Part shown: piece after piece, positions 9,401 through 18,076 of the stretch
Layout of the letters: each line of letters begins with the position of its first letter
Numbering within the stretch: position 1 is the stretch's first letter
NCBI GenBank assembly: GCA_040905805.1
Contig: JBBDQS010000154.1
Location: 25,884 to 71,426 of the forward strand
From: Egibacteraceae bacterium
Lineage (GTDB): Bacteria > Actinomycetota > Nitriliruptoria > Euzebyales > Egibacteraceae
Reading direction: 5' to 3'
DNA length: 45,543 bases
Position numbers and translations under genes: made by a program
The notes under the pieces: model-generated
Databases searched by the model: none
Seen by the model: the letters and a program-made list of their open reading frames with translations, nothing else
What the model was told of the DNA's origin: nothing

Positions 9401-11020
9401 ATGACCGCTCGTGTCCGGCTCACCACCCGCGGACGTGCCGCCATCGGTACGTTCGGCGCTGGCGTCGGCCTGGGCATCGCGCTGAGCCTGCAGACGGGCA
9501 TGGTGGCGTTCGCCGCCGACGGTCCCAACGGTGGCGCCGTCCTCGGCCAGGCCGCGCTGCCGGACCTGGAGTTCCGGGTCGAGGTTCGGCGATTCCTCGG
9601 CATGGACGGCGCTGAGCTGCACCTGGGCGACGAGGACGTCACCGACCGCGCGGAGATCCAGGACGACGTCGTGGTCTACCGCCCGGAGGACCTGCCCGAC
9701 GGCAGCTACACGCTGGTGCTCACCGTTGACGGGGGGTTCCCGTTCGGTGCCGCACGCCAGCAGTGGGACTTCACGATCGACACGGCGCCCCCGGCGCTCG
9801 CGGTCACCGAGCCCGCCGAGGAGGTCGAGCCGGGCGAGCCGGTCACCATCGCCGGAACGGTGGACCCCGACGTGACGCTGCTGGCCGACGGCACGGCGGT
9901 CCCCGTCGAGGACGGCCGGTTCAGCCTCGACATGGCGGAGGCGCCCGAGGCGCCAGTGGTGTTCACCGCCACCGACCCGCTCGGCAACGTCGCCGAGGAG
10001 GGGTTCGTCGTCCCGGTGGCGCGTGCCCGCCCCGATGCGGTCCGCGCGGTCCACATGACGGCCTACTCATGGGTCACCCCGAGCCTTCGCGACCCGGTCC
10101 TTCAGATGATCGCCGAGGGCAAGATCAACACGGTCGAGCTCGACCTCAAGGACGAGTCGGGCGACATCGGATACGACTCGCAGATCCCGCTCGCGCAGGA
10201 GATCGGGGCGTCCAGGGGGATCTACGACCTCGACGAGGCCCTCGCCGAGCTGCATGCCCTCGACGTGCACGTGATCGGTCGGATCGTGGCGTTCCGCGAC
10301 CCGATCCTCGGCGACGCGATGTGGGAGCGCGGGGAGCGCGACCAGGTCCTGCAGACGGCGGACGGCAGCCGCTACGCGGGGTACGGCGGGTTCACCAACT
10401 TCGCGCATCCCGCGGTGCGCCAGTACAACATCGACATCGCCGTCGAGGCGGCCGAGGCGGGGATCGACGACATCCTCTACGACTACGTCCGCCGGCCCGA
10501 CGGCAGGCTGGAGAACCTGGTGATCCCCGGCTTGGAGAACTCCTGCGAGGTGCTGGAGAGCGATGGGTGCACCCCGGAGAACTCGGTCGTGGCCTTCCTG
10601 GCGGAGAGCCGTACGGCACTCGAGCCCCACCGGGTCTGGCACGGTGCGTCGGTCTACGGCATCGCCTCGGACCGTCCCACCGAGATCGCCCAGGACATCC
10701 CGGGCATGGCGGCGTACACCGACTACATCGCGCCGATGGTCTACCCGTCCCACTGGGCGCGCGGGGAGTTCGACGTCGCCGACCCGAACAACCAGCCCTA
10801 CGACATCGTGCACCGCTCCGTCGGGGCATTCCTGGAGGTGGTGGAGGGCACGGAGACCCGCATCGTGCCGTGGCTGCAGGACTTCAGCCTCGGCGTCAGC
10901 TACGGCCCCGAGCAGGTCCGTGCGCAGATCGATGCCGCCGCCGATGCCGGGACGGACGAGTGGATCCTCTGGTCAGCGAGTGTGCGCTACACGACCGACG
11001 CCATCGACCCTCAGGAGTAG
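9401..11020 (+). CDS. Exported putative glycoside hydrolase (DUF4015 / COG1306 type)
   Basis: Protein of 539 residues. The ATG at 9401 (MTARVRLTTRGR) begins a Sec-type signal peptide with a likely cut after AFA near residue 38. Two small beta-rich modules resembling bacterial Ig-like domains follow (ending around residue 205). The C-terminal TIM-barrel-like domain contains TVELDLKDESGDIGYDS, DVHVIGRIVAFRD, DILYDYVRRPDGR and YIAPMVYPSHWARGEF, the hallmark segments of DUF4015 proteins. The family is predicted to act on cell-wall or capsular glycans, but the substrate is not established. The stop lies four bases from that of the convergent small membrane-protein gene. Confidence 0.85.
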   Translation: MTARVRLTTRGRAAIGTFGAGVGLGIALSLQTGMVAFAADGPNGGAVLGQAALPDLEFRVEVRRFLGMDGAELHLGDEDVTDRAEIQDDVVVYRPEDLPDGSYTLVLTVDGGFPFGAARQQWDFTIDTAPPALAVTEPAEEVEPGEPVTIAGTVDPDVTLLADGTAVPVEDGRFSLDMAEAPEAPVVFTATDPLGNVAEEGFVVPVARARPDAVRAVHMTAYSWVTPSLRDPVLQMIAEGKINTVELDLKDESGDIGYDSQIPLAQEIGASRGIYDLDEALAELHALDVHVIGRIVAFRDPILGDAMWERGERDQVLQTADGSRYAGYGGFTNFAHPAVRQYNIDIAVEAAEAGIDDILYDYVRRPDGRLENLVIPGLENSCEVLESDGCTPENSVVAFLAESRTALEPHRVWHGASVYGIASDRPTEIAQDIPGMAAYTDYIAPMVYPSHWARGEFDVADPNNQPYDIVHRSVGAFLEVVEGTETRIVPWLQDFSLGVSYGPEQVRAQIDAAADAGTDEWILWSASVRYTTDAIDPQE

Positions 11021-11024
11021 GAGA

Positions 11025-11366
11025 CTAGGCCGCGCCCTGGCGCCGCAGCAGCTCCCGCGCCGCATCCTCGGAGAGCGCCCCCTCGGTGAATCTGCAGATG
11101 CTGGCCACCGCCTCCTCGGTCGTGACCAGGTCGGCGGCGATGGCCTCACGTAGCTTGGTGACGTGCTCGGCGAGGGCGGCCTCGTCGACCGGCTTGGTCG
11201 GCCGGCGGGGCTTGGGCCGGGCTCGGGGCTGGGGGCGCGGGGCCCGGGCGGGCCGGGGTTCACGAGCCGGTCGGGGCGCCTCGGGGTCGTGTCGTGCGTC
11301 GTGGATGGACTTGGCGATCAGCACCACCACGACGATGATGACGGTGAGCACGATGAAGATCGGCAT
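11025..11366 (-). CDS. Small single-pass membrane protein with Pro/Arg-rich linker
   Basis: Hypothetical protein of 113 residues starting at ATG 11366 (MPIFIVLTVIIVVVVLIAKS). Residues 2-20 form one transmembrane helix. A basic Pro/Ala/Arg-rich linker occupies residues 26-60. A short helical C-terminal domain (VDEAALAEHVTKLREAI ... ALSEDAARELLRRQ) follows; its size and placement recall SHOCT-like oligomerisation modules, but I cannot confirm this. The upstream in-frame extension lacks protein character. No function is assigned. Confidence 0.6.
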   Translation of the reverse strand: MPIFIVLTVIIVVVVLIAKSIHDARHDPEAPRPAREPRPARAPRPQPRARPKPRRPTKPVDEAALAEHVTKLREAIAADLVTTEEAVASICRFTEGALSEDAARELLRRQGAA

Positions 11367-11616
11367 GGTGGTCGCACCTTTTCCCGGTTCGGGTCTCACG
11401 GCGGTCCGGTCCTGCGCTGCGCGTCCCGCGCCGCAAGGATGAGTCCCCCGCTCGCTCCTGCGATTGTGGCACGCCTGCGCGCCCACCTCGACCGCATCTC
11501 CCCGCCGACCGAGGCGGCCGAGGCGGCTGGGCGCCTGGGCGGGCGGTGCGAGCGGCGCTGCCGCCCTATGCCGTGCGGTGGCTGCGGCAGGACCGGTAGC
11601 GGGGCGTGGCGTGCTG

Positions 11617-12567
11617 CTACCGGGGGACGGTCACGAGCGGGGGGCGTTCCAGGATCTCGACCATGCGGTGGCGCTCGGTGACGCGACCATTGTCGGTGCG
11701 TTCGAACTGCGTGTAGGCGTGGGGCAGCGCATCGGCCAGGGTGGCCCGCTGCGCCTCGCACAGCCGGCGCATGGCGACCTGCGCGATGGCGTAGGCCATG
11801 ACGGACAGGTCCGCCAGGGGCTGGTTGCGGTGGATGCGCTCGCCGAGGTCGACCTGCGCGATGGCGTCCCGGCCGACGTGGCCGAGGGCGTCGACCAGCA
11901 GCCCGAGCTCCACCCCGTACCCGGTGAAGAACGGCAGCGCCTCCAGCAGGGCCCGACGGCCCGCGTACTCCCCGGCCAGCGGTTGGACGAGGCCGGCCAG
12001 CTCGGGCCAGAAGAGGTTCAGGAGGGGCCGGGCGAGCAGCTCGGTGACCCGCCCGCCGCCGGAACGGTCGATGCCGCCGTCGGTGGCCAGCGGCCGGTCG
12101 TAGAAGCCCTTGACGAGATGGATGTCGGGGTCGGCCAACAGCGGGCCGAGCAGTCCCCAGACGAAGCGGGCGTCGGGGTTGCGGATATCGGCGTCGACGT
12201 ACACGACGAGGTCGCCGGAGGTCACCGACAGGCCGCGCCAGAGCGCATCGCCCTTGCCCTGGGTGGCCCCGAACTGGGCCAGGAGCCCGCTGTCCTGGAG
12301 CACGTGCGCCCCGGCTTCGGTGGCGCTCACGGCCGTGCTGTCGGTGGACCCGCCGTCGATGACCACCACCTCGTCGACCAGGCGCCCGCGCAGGGAGCCG
12401 ATGGCCTCCACCATCGCCCCGATGGTGGCCTCCTCGTTGCGGGCGGGCAGCACCACGCTGACGGTGGTCCCCGCGGCCGCTTTGCGCCGGCTCAGCTCAG
12501 CGACGTCGAACTGGCCGCAGGCGAACGTGCGATCGCGGAACCAGCCCGGCCCGTCGCGGCTGATCAT
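11617..12567 (-). CDS. gpgS: Glucosyl-3-phosphoglycerate synthase
   Basis: GT-A fold retaining glucosyltransferase (GT81) that transfers glucose from an NDP-glucose donor to 3-phosphoglycerate, the first step to glucosylglycerate and, in some actinobacteria, methylglucose lipopolysaccharides. At 316 residues it matches mycobacterial GpgS. Motifs visible: SVVLPARNEEATIG near residue 37, VVIDGGSTDST, VYVDADIRNP (metal-binding DxD-type), GKGDALWRG, and VQPLAGEYAGRR with FFTGYGVELGLLVDALG in the acceptor region. Its ATG overlaps the stop of the upstream cupredoxin gene (ATGA), so it is translated as the last gene of the cytochrome oxidase operon. No glucosylglycerate phosphatase gene is visible nearby. 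Confidence 0.93.
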   Translation of the reverse strand: MISRDGPGWFRDRTFACGQFDVAELSRRKAAAGTTVSVVLPARNEEATIGAMVEAIGSLRGRLVDEVVVIDGGSTDSTAVSATEAGAHVLQDSGLLAQFGATQGKGDALWRGLSVTSGDLVVYVDADIRNPDARFVWGLLGPLLADPDIHLVKGFYDRPLATDGGIDRSGGGRVTELLARPLLNLFWPELAGLVQPLAGEYAGRRALLEALPFFTGYGVELGLLVDALGHVGRDAIAQVDLGERIHRNQPLADLSVMAYAIAQVAMRRLCEAQRATLADALPHAYTQFERTDNGRVTERHRMVEILERPPLVTVPR

Positions 12568-13190
12568 TGCACCTCGAGGGTGCCCTCCATGCCGGCCGCA
12601 CGGTGGCCGGGGACGCTGCAGTAGTAGGTGTAGGCGCCGGCTGCGAGCTCAAGGGTGCCGGTGCCGGTCTCCCCGCCGTCGGCCTCGACGACCAGCGTGT
12701 CGCCCGCCTCCTCCACGGTCACGTCGTGCAAGGCCGCACCCTGATTGTCGAGGAAGAACGTGACCTCGCCGGCCTCGCCGGTCTCCGGAGCCTGCTCGAA
12801 GTCGATGTCCACGGCGACGAACACCAGCGCCCCCTCGGGGGCCTCGGCGCCCGTCTCGCCCTCGGCGCCCGCCTCGGCGGCGTGCTCCTCCTCGTGCTCG
12901 ATCGGACGGATGCCGGCGGCGGCCCCGGCGGCGCCCGCGGCGGTCACCCCCACCATCGCGACCACCAGCCCGATGCCGAGCGCCTGGGACGACACGTGTG
13001 GACGCGCCGCCACCATGCCCGCGAGCACGAGCACGTAGCTCGCGACGAGCAGGGCGAGGAACACCGCGCCCACACTGGAGATGGCGAGGAAGATGCGCGA
13101 GAGGCTGAACGCGAACAGGCCGAACGCGGCGAGGGCCCCCACGGGCAACATGAGCGGGACGAACACCCGCGCGCGGAAGTCCTGGTTCAT
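12564..13190 (-). CDS. Membrane-anchored cupredoxin (plastocyanin-like)
   Basis: Protein of 208 residues starting at ATG 13190 (MNQDFRARVFVPLMLPVG). Three hydrophobic helices occupy roughly residues 10-30, 36-58 and 70-92. A Glu/Ala-rich linker leads to a C-terminal type 1 copper domain with all four ligands visible: His in ALHDVTV, Cys and His in YYCSVPGH, and Met in AAGMEG. It probably acts outside the membrane, either passing electrons to the oxidase or carrying copper for its assembly. Both ends overlap neighbours by ATGA (ctaG upstream, gpgS downstream), so it is an integral part of the operon. Confidence 0.85.
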   Translation of the reverse strand: MNQDFRARVFVPLMLPVGALAAFGLFAFSLSRIFLAISSVGAVFLALLVASYVLVLAGMVAARPHVSSQALGIGLVVAMVGVTAAGAAGAAAGIRPIEHEEEHAAEAGAEGETGAEAPEGALVFVAVDIDFEQAPETGEAGEVTFFLDNQGAALHDVTVEEAGDTLVVEADGGETGTGTLELAAGAYTYYCSVPGHRAAGMEGTLEVQ

Positions 13191-14053
13191 TCGGTCCTCG
13201 TGGTCGACTGGAGTGTGGCGGCTTCGGTGTCGCCCTGTAGATCGCGCCAGTACAGGGCGTCGGGCCCGCCGGACTCGCTCTCGCTCGCCCAGCGGAAGAA
13301 CAGCACGGCGATGGTGCCCCAGAGGATCAGGCCTCCACCGATCTTCATCAGCAGTCCGGCGATCTGCTGGTCCTCGATCACCGTCATGAACGCCCACAGC
13401 CGCGGCGCCTCCGCGTAGGCGGGGTACAGCGGACCTTCGGAGAAGGTCAGGAACGACGCCGGTACCGTCGGCACGATCGAGTGCGCGAAGAGGTAGGCCA
13501 TGCGCCCCGGGTAGGTCAGGTGCGGCAGCTCTGGCAGCGGCGACAGCACCGGCCACCACAGCACCACGCCGAGCACGACGGTGGCGACGTGGAGGGCGAG
13601 GTGGAAGGCGGCGACACGCACGGATGCGTCGACGACGGCCGGCCAGTGCGTGGCGGCGATGAACGCGTTCACGGTCACGAGGGCGACCAGCGGCTTGGTC
13701 AGCAGGCGTGCCGTGGACCACACGGGGGCGGGGCGCAGGAGACGCCGCCACAGCCATCCGGGGGTGCCCAGGATCAGCAGCGGTGGGGCCGCGTACAGGA
13801 ACAGCATGTGCTGGACCATGTGCACGCTGAACAAATAGTCCTCCGCGATGCCGTGGATCGGCCAGTCGGAGGCGATCCACAGGACCGCGACGCCGGCGAA
13901 GAAGCACAGCCGCTGATGGGCGGTGGCGGCCTGGCGCCCCGGTGCATGCGAGGGCCCCCACGCCGACAGCGTGTACAGGTAGCCACCGACCAGGGCGACC
14001 GCGAGCAGCCACGCGTCCGGGTGCGGCTGCCAGGAGAAGGCGTCGGCGGGCAT
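13187..14053 (-). CDS. ctaG: Cytochrome c oxidase assembly factor CtaG (caa3 type)
   Basis: Polytopic membrane protein of 288 residues. The start is ATG 14053 (MPADAFSWQPHPDAW); the longer open frame upstream is only a shadow of ctaE and ctaF. Family hallmarks seen are PIHGIAEDYLFSVHMVQHMLF, APPLLILGTPGWLWR, LWWPVLSPLPELPHLTYPGRM and FAHSIVPTVPASFL. CtaG proteins of this type are needed to form active caa3 oxidase, probably through copper insertion into subunit I. The gene starts five bases after the ctaF stop and overlaps the cupredoxin start by ATGA. Confidence 0.9.
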   Translation of the reverse strand: MPADAFSWQPHPDAWLLAVALVGGYLYTLSAWGPSHAPGRQAATAHQRLCFFAGVAVLWIASDWPIHGIAEDYLFSVHMVQHMLFLYAAPPLLILGTPGWLWRRLLRPAPVWSTARLLTKPLVALVTVNAFIAATHWPAVVDASVRVAAFHLALHVATVVLGVVLWWPVLSPLPELPHLTYPGRMAYLFAHSIVPTVPASFLTFSEGPLYPAYAEAPRLWAFMTVIEDQQIAGLLMKIGGGLILWGTIAVLFFRWASESESGGPDALYWRDLQGDTEAATLQSTTRTE

Positions 14054-14058
14054 GGGGG

Positions 14059-14367
14059 TCAGGCCTGGATCATCTGGGCGGAGAGGAACATCGTGGCGAC
14101 GACGATGCCGAAGACCGTGGCCGCGAGGGCGAGCCCCACCATGAAGACCCGCCGGAAGAAGGTGTGGTCGAAGCGCAGGTGCATGAACCACGCGACCACC
14201 AGCAGGAACTTCACGACGGTGAGGAACAGCAGTGCCGGGACCGCCACCGTGCGCACGACCGGCGCGAAGTAGAGCGCCACCTCGAGGGCGGTCAGGACCG
14301 CGAGGATGACGCCGATCATGACGTACTCGCTGACGCCGGGATGCCAGCCGTGCTCGGACTCTGCCAT
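14059..14367 (-). CDS. ctaF: Cytochrome c oxidase subunit IV
   Basis: Small membrane protein of 102 residues with three predicted helices (about residues 16-36, 40-62 and 74-96). The segment VVKFLLVVAWFMHLRFDH is the signature of prokaryotic subunit IV. It supports assembly or stability of the heme-copper oxidase and is not catalytic. It sits between ctaE (six bases upstream) and ctaG (five bases downstream), the usual order in caa3 operons. Confidence 0.9.
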   Translation of the reverse strand: MAESEHGWHPGVSEYVMIGVILAVLTALEVALYFAPVVRTVAVPALLFLTVVKFLLVVAWFMHLRFDHTFFRRVFMVGLALAATVFGIVVATMFLSAQMIQA

Positions 14368-14373
14368 GGTCGA

Positions 14374-14988
14374 TTACTCCGCGGGGATGAGGTACACGAC
14401 GGTGAACAGGACGATCCACACGATGTCGACGAAGTGCCAGTACAGGCCGATGCTCTCCACGGTGCCGGCATGGGAGGGGGTGAGCCGGCCGGTCAGGGAC
14501 GCGGCCCAGATGCCGAGCAGCATGAGGATGCCGACGGCCACGTGGACCCCATGAAAGCCGGTCAGCACGAAGAACGACGAGGAGAAGGCGCTGGTGGTCA
14601 GCCCGAAACCCTCCTCGACGAAGAACGTGAACTCGTAGATCTGCCCGGCGAGGAAGACCGAGCCCATGCCCGCGGTCGCCAGGGTCCAGACCCGGAAGCG
14701 GCGCATGTCCCCACTCTGGACGGCGGCCAGAGCCAGCACCATGCCGAGCGAGGACATGAGCAGGATGAACGTCGACACCGAGGTGAAGGGGATGTCGAAG
14801 ATCTCGCTCGGTCCCGGACCGTCCGCGGTGCGGTCGAGGTAGATGAGGTAGGTGGAGATCAGCGCCCCGAAGAACAGGCACTCGGAACCGATGAGGCTCC
14901 ACATCCCCATCTTCTCGTTGGACAGCCCGAGGCTGGTGTGGTGGGCGTCCTCCCCGCGCTCTGCGGGCTGGATCGTCGCGTCAGCCAC
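14374..14988 (-). CDS. ctaE: Cytochrome c oxidase subunit III
   Basis: Membrane subunit of 204 residues with five predicted helices. Seen: EKMGMWSLIGSECLFFGALI at the N terminus, GFHGVHVAVGILMLL and SIGLYWHFVDIVWIVLFTVVY at the C terminus, both conserved in subunit III and lining the lipid-filled cleft near the proton entry of subunit I. The start ATG abuts the ctaD stop directly, so translation is coupled. The short five-helix form is normal for actinobacterial caa3 oxidases. Confidence 0.93.
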   Translation of the reverse strand: MADATIQPAERGEDAHHTSLGLSNEKMGMWSLIGSECLFFGALISTYLIYLDRTADGPGPSEIFDIPFTSVSTFILLMSSLGMVLALAAVQSGDMRRFRVWTLATAGMGSVFLAGQIYEFTFFVEEGFGLTTSAFSSSFFVLTGFHGVHVAVGILMLLGIWAASLTGRLTPSHAGTVESIGLYWHFVDIVWIVLFTVVYLIPAE

Positions 14989-16905
14989 TTAGTGCTCCTC
15001 CGCGCTCGGTTCGAGGGCCCACCCGAAGAGGCCGGCGATCGTGATGACGCCGCCGACGGCGATCAGGATGGGGGTGAACAGGACGCCGTACGCCATGATC
15101 GGCATGCCGAATGCGGCGACCAACGGGTAGTACGACGGGTCGGGCATGTGGATGTCGTGCGCCACGTCGCCCGCGTCGGCCCCTGCCTCGCCGGACCCGC
15201 CGGACGGCACCCGCAGCGGCGTGCGGCTCGGGTCCCCGGACGCGTACTTGCGGTTCCAGAAGTCGTCGCGTGTGCGCACCACGGGGACCTCGTTGAAGTT
15301 GTGCACCGGGGGTGGGGAGGTCGTGGACCACTCCAGGGTGCGGGCGTCCCAGGGGTCGTCGCCCGCGGGCAGGCCGCCCTTGCGGCTCTTCAGCACGTTG
15401 ATGACGAACACCAGGAAGCCGAGCGCGATCATGTAGCCGCCGACCGTGGCGACGAGATTCCAGAGGTTCCACCCCATGCCGTCGGGATAGGTCGCGACCC
15501 GGCGCGGCATGCCCTGCAGGCCGAGGACGTGCATCGGGCCGAAGGCCAGGTTGAAGCCGACGAGCATGAGCCAGAAGTGCAGCTTGCCGAGCCGCTCGTC
15601 CATCATCCGGCCCTTGACCTTCGGGAACCAGTAGTAGAAGCCGGCCATCAGCCCGAAGACGGCGCCGCCGAACATCACATAGTGGAAGTGGGCGACCACG
15701 TAGTAGGTGTCGGTCTGCTGGTAGTTGTGGGGCACGATGGCGTGGGTGACCCCGGACAGCCCGCCGATGGTGAACATCGCCACCATCCCGATGGCGAAGA
15801 GCATGGGGGTGCGAAAGCGGATCTGGCCGCCCCACATCGTCCCGAGCCAGTTGAAGATCTTGATGCCCGTCGGCACGGCGATGAACATCGTGGACAGCGC
15901 GAACGCGGCGTTGGCCACGGGGCCGAGACCGACCGCGAACATGTGGTGGGCCCACACGCCCCAACCCATGAAGCCGATCGCGATGCCCGAGAAGACGATC
16001 GCGGTGTAGCCGAACAGCGGCTTGCGGCTGAAGACGGGCAGGACCTCGCTGATGATCCCGAACGCCGGCAGGATGATGATGTACACCTCGGGATGGCCGA
16101 AGAGCCAGAACATGTGCTGCCAGAGCACCGGGTCACCGCCCAGGGCAGGGTTGAAGAAGTTCGCCCCGTAGCCGATGTCGAACATCAGCTGCCACAGGGC
16201 CACGCCGATGACCGGCATGGCGAACAGCATGAGCACGCTGGTCACCAGGGTCATCCAGATGAACACCGGCATGCGCATGAGCGTCATCCCCGGGGCGCGC
16301 ATGTTGAGGATGGTGACGATGAAGTTGACGGCGCTGGCCAGCGACGCGATGCCCGCCAGCTGCAGTCCCAGCGAGTAGAACATCATCCTGGCGCTCTGCT
16401 CGCTGGCGAAGCCGAGCGTCTCCCCGAGGGGGTCACCGCCGAGGACGTTCAACGGGGCGTAGGCGAACCAGCCGCCGTCGGGGGCGCCGCCCAGCAACAC
16501 GCTGGAGTACAGGAAGATGCCGGCGAACAGGAACACCCAGTAGGACAGGGCGTTCAGGCGGGGGAAGGCGACATCGCGCGCGCCGATCATGAGCGGCAGC
16601 AGGTAGTTGAAGGCTGCGGACCCCAGCGGCATGACCCCGAAGAAGATCATGGTCAAGCCGTGCATCGTGAACAGCTGGTTGTACTGGTCGCGGGTCAGGA
16701 ACGCCATGTCCGGGCTGGACAGCTGCGTGCGCAGCAGCAGCGCCTCGATACCGCCCAGCGAGAAGAACAGGAACGCCGTGGCGAAGTAGAGGATGCCGAT
16801 CTTCTTGTGGTCGATCGTGGTGAACCAGCTGCCGAAGCCGGTGGTGGCCTTCGGGCGGCGGAAGGCACTCCCGCCGGTCGTTGGCTGCTCTTGGGTCGTG
16901 GTCAC
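14989..16905 (-). CDS. ctaD: Cytochrome c oxidase subunit I (caa3 type)
   Basis: Catalytic heme a/a3-CuB subunit of the terminal oxidase, 638 residues with at least twelve helices. Ligand motifs seen: TMHGLTMIFF (heme a His), WLFGHPEVYIIILPAFG (CuB His and cross-linked Tyr, near residue 270), WAHHMFAVG (two CuB His) and YYVVAHFHYVMFGG (heme a3 and heme a His). A hydrophilic stretch near the C terminus (EVPVVRTRDDFWNRKYASGD) is followed by two more helices. The start is GTG at 16905; a 12-codon ORF ends inside this start codon. The reaction is oxygen reduction coupled to proton pumping. Confidence 0.96.
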   Translation of the reverse strand: MTTTQEQPTTGGSAFRRPKATTGFGSWFTTIDHKKIGILYFATAFLFFSLGGIEALLLRTQLSSPDMAFLTRDQYNQLFTMHGLTMIFFGVMPLGSAAFNYLLPLMIGARDVAFPRLNALSYWVFLFAGIFLYSSVLLGGAPDGGWFAYAPLNVLGGDPLGETLGFASEQSARMMFYSLGLQLAGIASLASAVNFIVTILNMRAPGMTLMRMPVFIWMTLVTSVLMLFAMPVIGVALWQLMFDIGYGANFFNPALGGDPVLWQHMFWLFGHPEVYIIILPAFGIISEVLPVFSRKPLFGYTAIVFSGIAIGFMGWGVWAHHMFAVGLGPVANAAFALSTMFIAVPTGIKIFNWLGTMWGGQIRFRTPMLFAIGMVAMFTIGGLSGVTHAIVPHNYQQTDTYYVVAHFHYVMFGGAVFGLMAGFYYWFPKVKGRMMDERLGKLHFWLMLVGFNLAFGPMHVLGLQGMPRRVATYPDGMGWNLWNLVATVGGYMIALGFLVFVINVLKSRKGGLPAGDDPWDARTLEWSTTSPPPVHNFNEVPVVRTRDDFWNRKYASGDPSRTPLRVPSGGSGEAGADAGDVAHDIHMPDPSYYPLVAAFGMPIMAYGVLFTPILIAVGGVITIAGLFGWALEPSAEEH

Positions 16906-16940
16906 TGGTCGCCCCCAGGGATGCGGAACACGAGGCTCAT
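16902..16940 (-). CDS. 12-codon leader-like ORF overlapping the ctaD start
   Basis: An ATG at 16940 is preceded by AGGAG six bases upstream and encodes MSLVFRIPGGDQ. Its TGA stop overlaps the GTG start of ctaD (GTGA). The ORF has the better ribosome binding site of the two starts, so ctaD may be read mainly by re-initiating ribosomes. Whether the peptide accumulates is unknown. Confidence 0.45.
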   Translation of the reverse strand: MSLVFRIPGGDQ

Positions 16941-16963
16941 GGCGATCTCCTGTCGCACGGTGC

Positions 16964-18076
16964 TCACTCGAGGGTCTGCAGGTACTCGACGAGGGCGTCG
17001 ACCTGGTCGTCGGGGAGACCGAGGTCAGGCATCTGCGCGCCCGGCTTGATCTCCGACGGGTTGCGCAGCCACGCCGCGAGCGTCTCGTCGTCGTCGTTGT
17101 CGAAGATGCCGCCCGCGAACACCTCGCGGCTCGCGAAGTGCGTCAGGTTGGGCCCGACCCGCTGGTCGTTGTTCTCCGGGTGGCCCTCGATGACGTGGCA
17201 GGCGACGCAGTGCACCCCGAACAGCTCCTGGCCCTCGGCAGCCAGGCCCTCCAGGTCGGTGCCTGCCGGCTGCGACTGCGCGGCGAGCCAGCCGTCGAAG
17301 TCCTCGGTGGTGTGCGTCACGACCTCGAAGCGCATCTCGGCGTGGGCGAGGCCGCAGAACTCCGCGCACTGGCCCGGGTACCGCTGCCCGGGCTCCTCGG
17401 CCTCCAACCGCATGATGCGCTCGTAGCCGGGGATGACGTCCTGCTTGCCGGCGAGGCTCGGGACCCAGAAGCTGTGGATCACGCCGGCCAGCGACTGGTC
17501 GCTGCGTGACCCCGTCGGGTCAGCCTCGTCGTAGCTGTCGGGGATCGCCGGGCTGAGCGACTCCATCTGCAGGCGCACCGGCCGGTCGACCGGGATGTGC
17601 AGCTCGTTGGCGGTGACCACCCCCTGCCCCTCGTCGCCGAGGTACTGGAACTCCCACCAGAACTGCTTGCCGATGACGCGGACCTGGAGGGCCTCCTCGC
17701 CCGGGTCCTCCGCGAGGGCGAAGATGCCCCCGATGGTCGGCACGGCGATGACCGCAAGGACCAGCGCGGGGATGGCCGTCCAGATGAGCTCCAGGCGGGT
17801 GTTGCCGGCCACCTGCTTCGGGGGGTCGGTCTGGCCGCGATCGCGGAACCGGACCACCGCCACGATGATGGCTCCCTGCACCAGGATGAAGACGCCCACG
17901 GCGATGGGGAACACCAGGTCCCACAGCCGGTCCTGCGATCGGGCGATGGGGCCCTGCGGGTCGAGGGCGCTCTGGGGGAACTCCCCGGCCGTGTCGCCGC
18001 CGATGGCGCAGCCGCTGACCACCAACACGGCCCCCAGCAGCAGCCCCCAGCCCACGAGGCGGCGTCGAGCCCTCAT
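16964..18076 (-). CDS. ctaC: Cytochrome c oxidase subunit II fused to cytochrome c
   Basis: Electron-entry subunit of the caa3 oxidase, 370 residues. The N terminus has a lipoprotein-type signal (VVSGC, Cys23), then two membrane helices (about residues 50-75 and 95-118). The CuA domain shows IHSFWVPSLAGKQD, PGQCAEFCGLAHAEM with the two cysteines, His and Met. A C-terminal class I cytochrome c domain carries CVACH and the axial Met in AQMPDLGL. The fusion means no separate cytochrome c is needed for the last step. The start ATG at 18076 is preceded by GGAGG. It is the first gene of the leftward operon that ends with gpgS. Confidence 0.95.
   Translation of the reverse strand: MRARRRLVGWGLLLGAVLVVSGCAIGGDTAGEFPQSALDPQGPIARSQDRLWDLVFPIAVGVFILVQGAIIVAVVRFRDRGQTDPPKQVAGNTRLELIWTAIPALVLAVIAVPTIGGIFALAEDPGEEALQVRVIGKQFWWEFQYLGDEGQGVVTANELHIPVDRPVRLQMESLSPAIPDSYDEADPTGSRSDQSLAGVIHSFWVPSLAGKQDVIPGYERIMRLEAEEPGQRYPGQCAEFCGLAHAEMRFEVVTHTTEDFDGWLAAQSQPAGTDLEGLAAEGQELFGVHCVACHVIEGHPENNDQRVGPNLTHFASREVFAGGIFDNDDDETLAAWLRNPSEIKPGAQMPDLGLPDDQVDALVEYLQTLE

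Noticed and set aside
11441-11681. Plus-strand frame beginning SPPLAPAIVARLRAHLDRIS
   Set aside because: The first 30 residues look plausible, but the rest is Cys/Arg/Gly-rich and runs into the 3' end of gpgS. There is no family resemblance. The whole 11367-11616 gap is left without a gene.
13942-17049. Plus-strand open frame of over 1000 codons
   Set aside because: It lies opposite the cytochrome oxidase operon and is rich in His/Asp/Glu/Gly typical of the antisense of GC-rich coding DNA.
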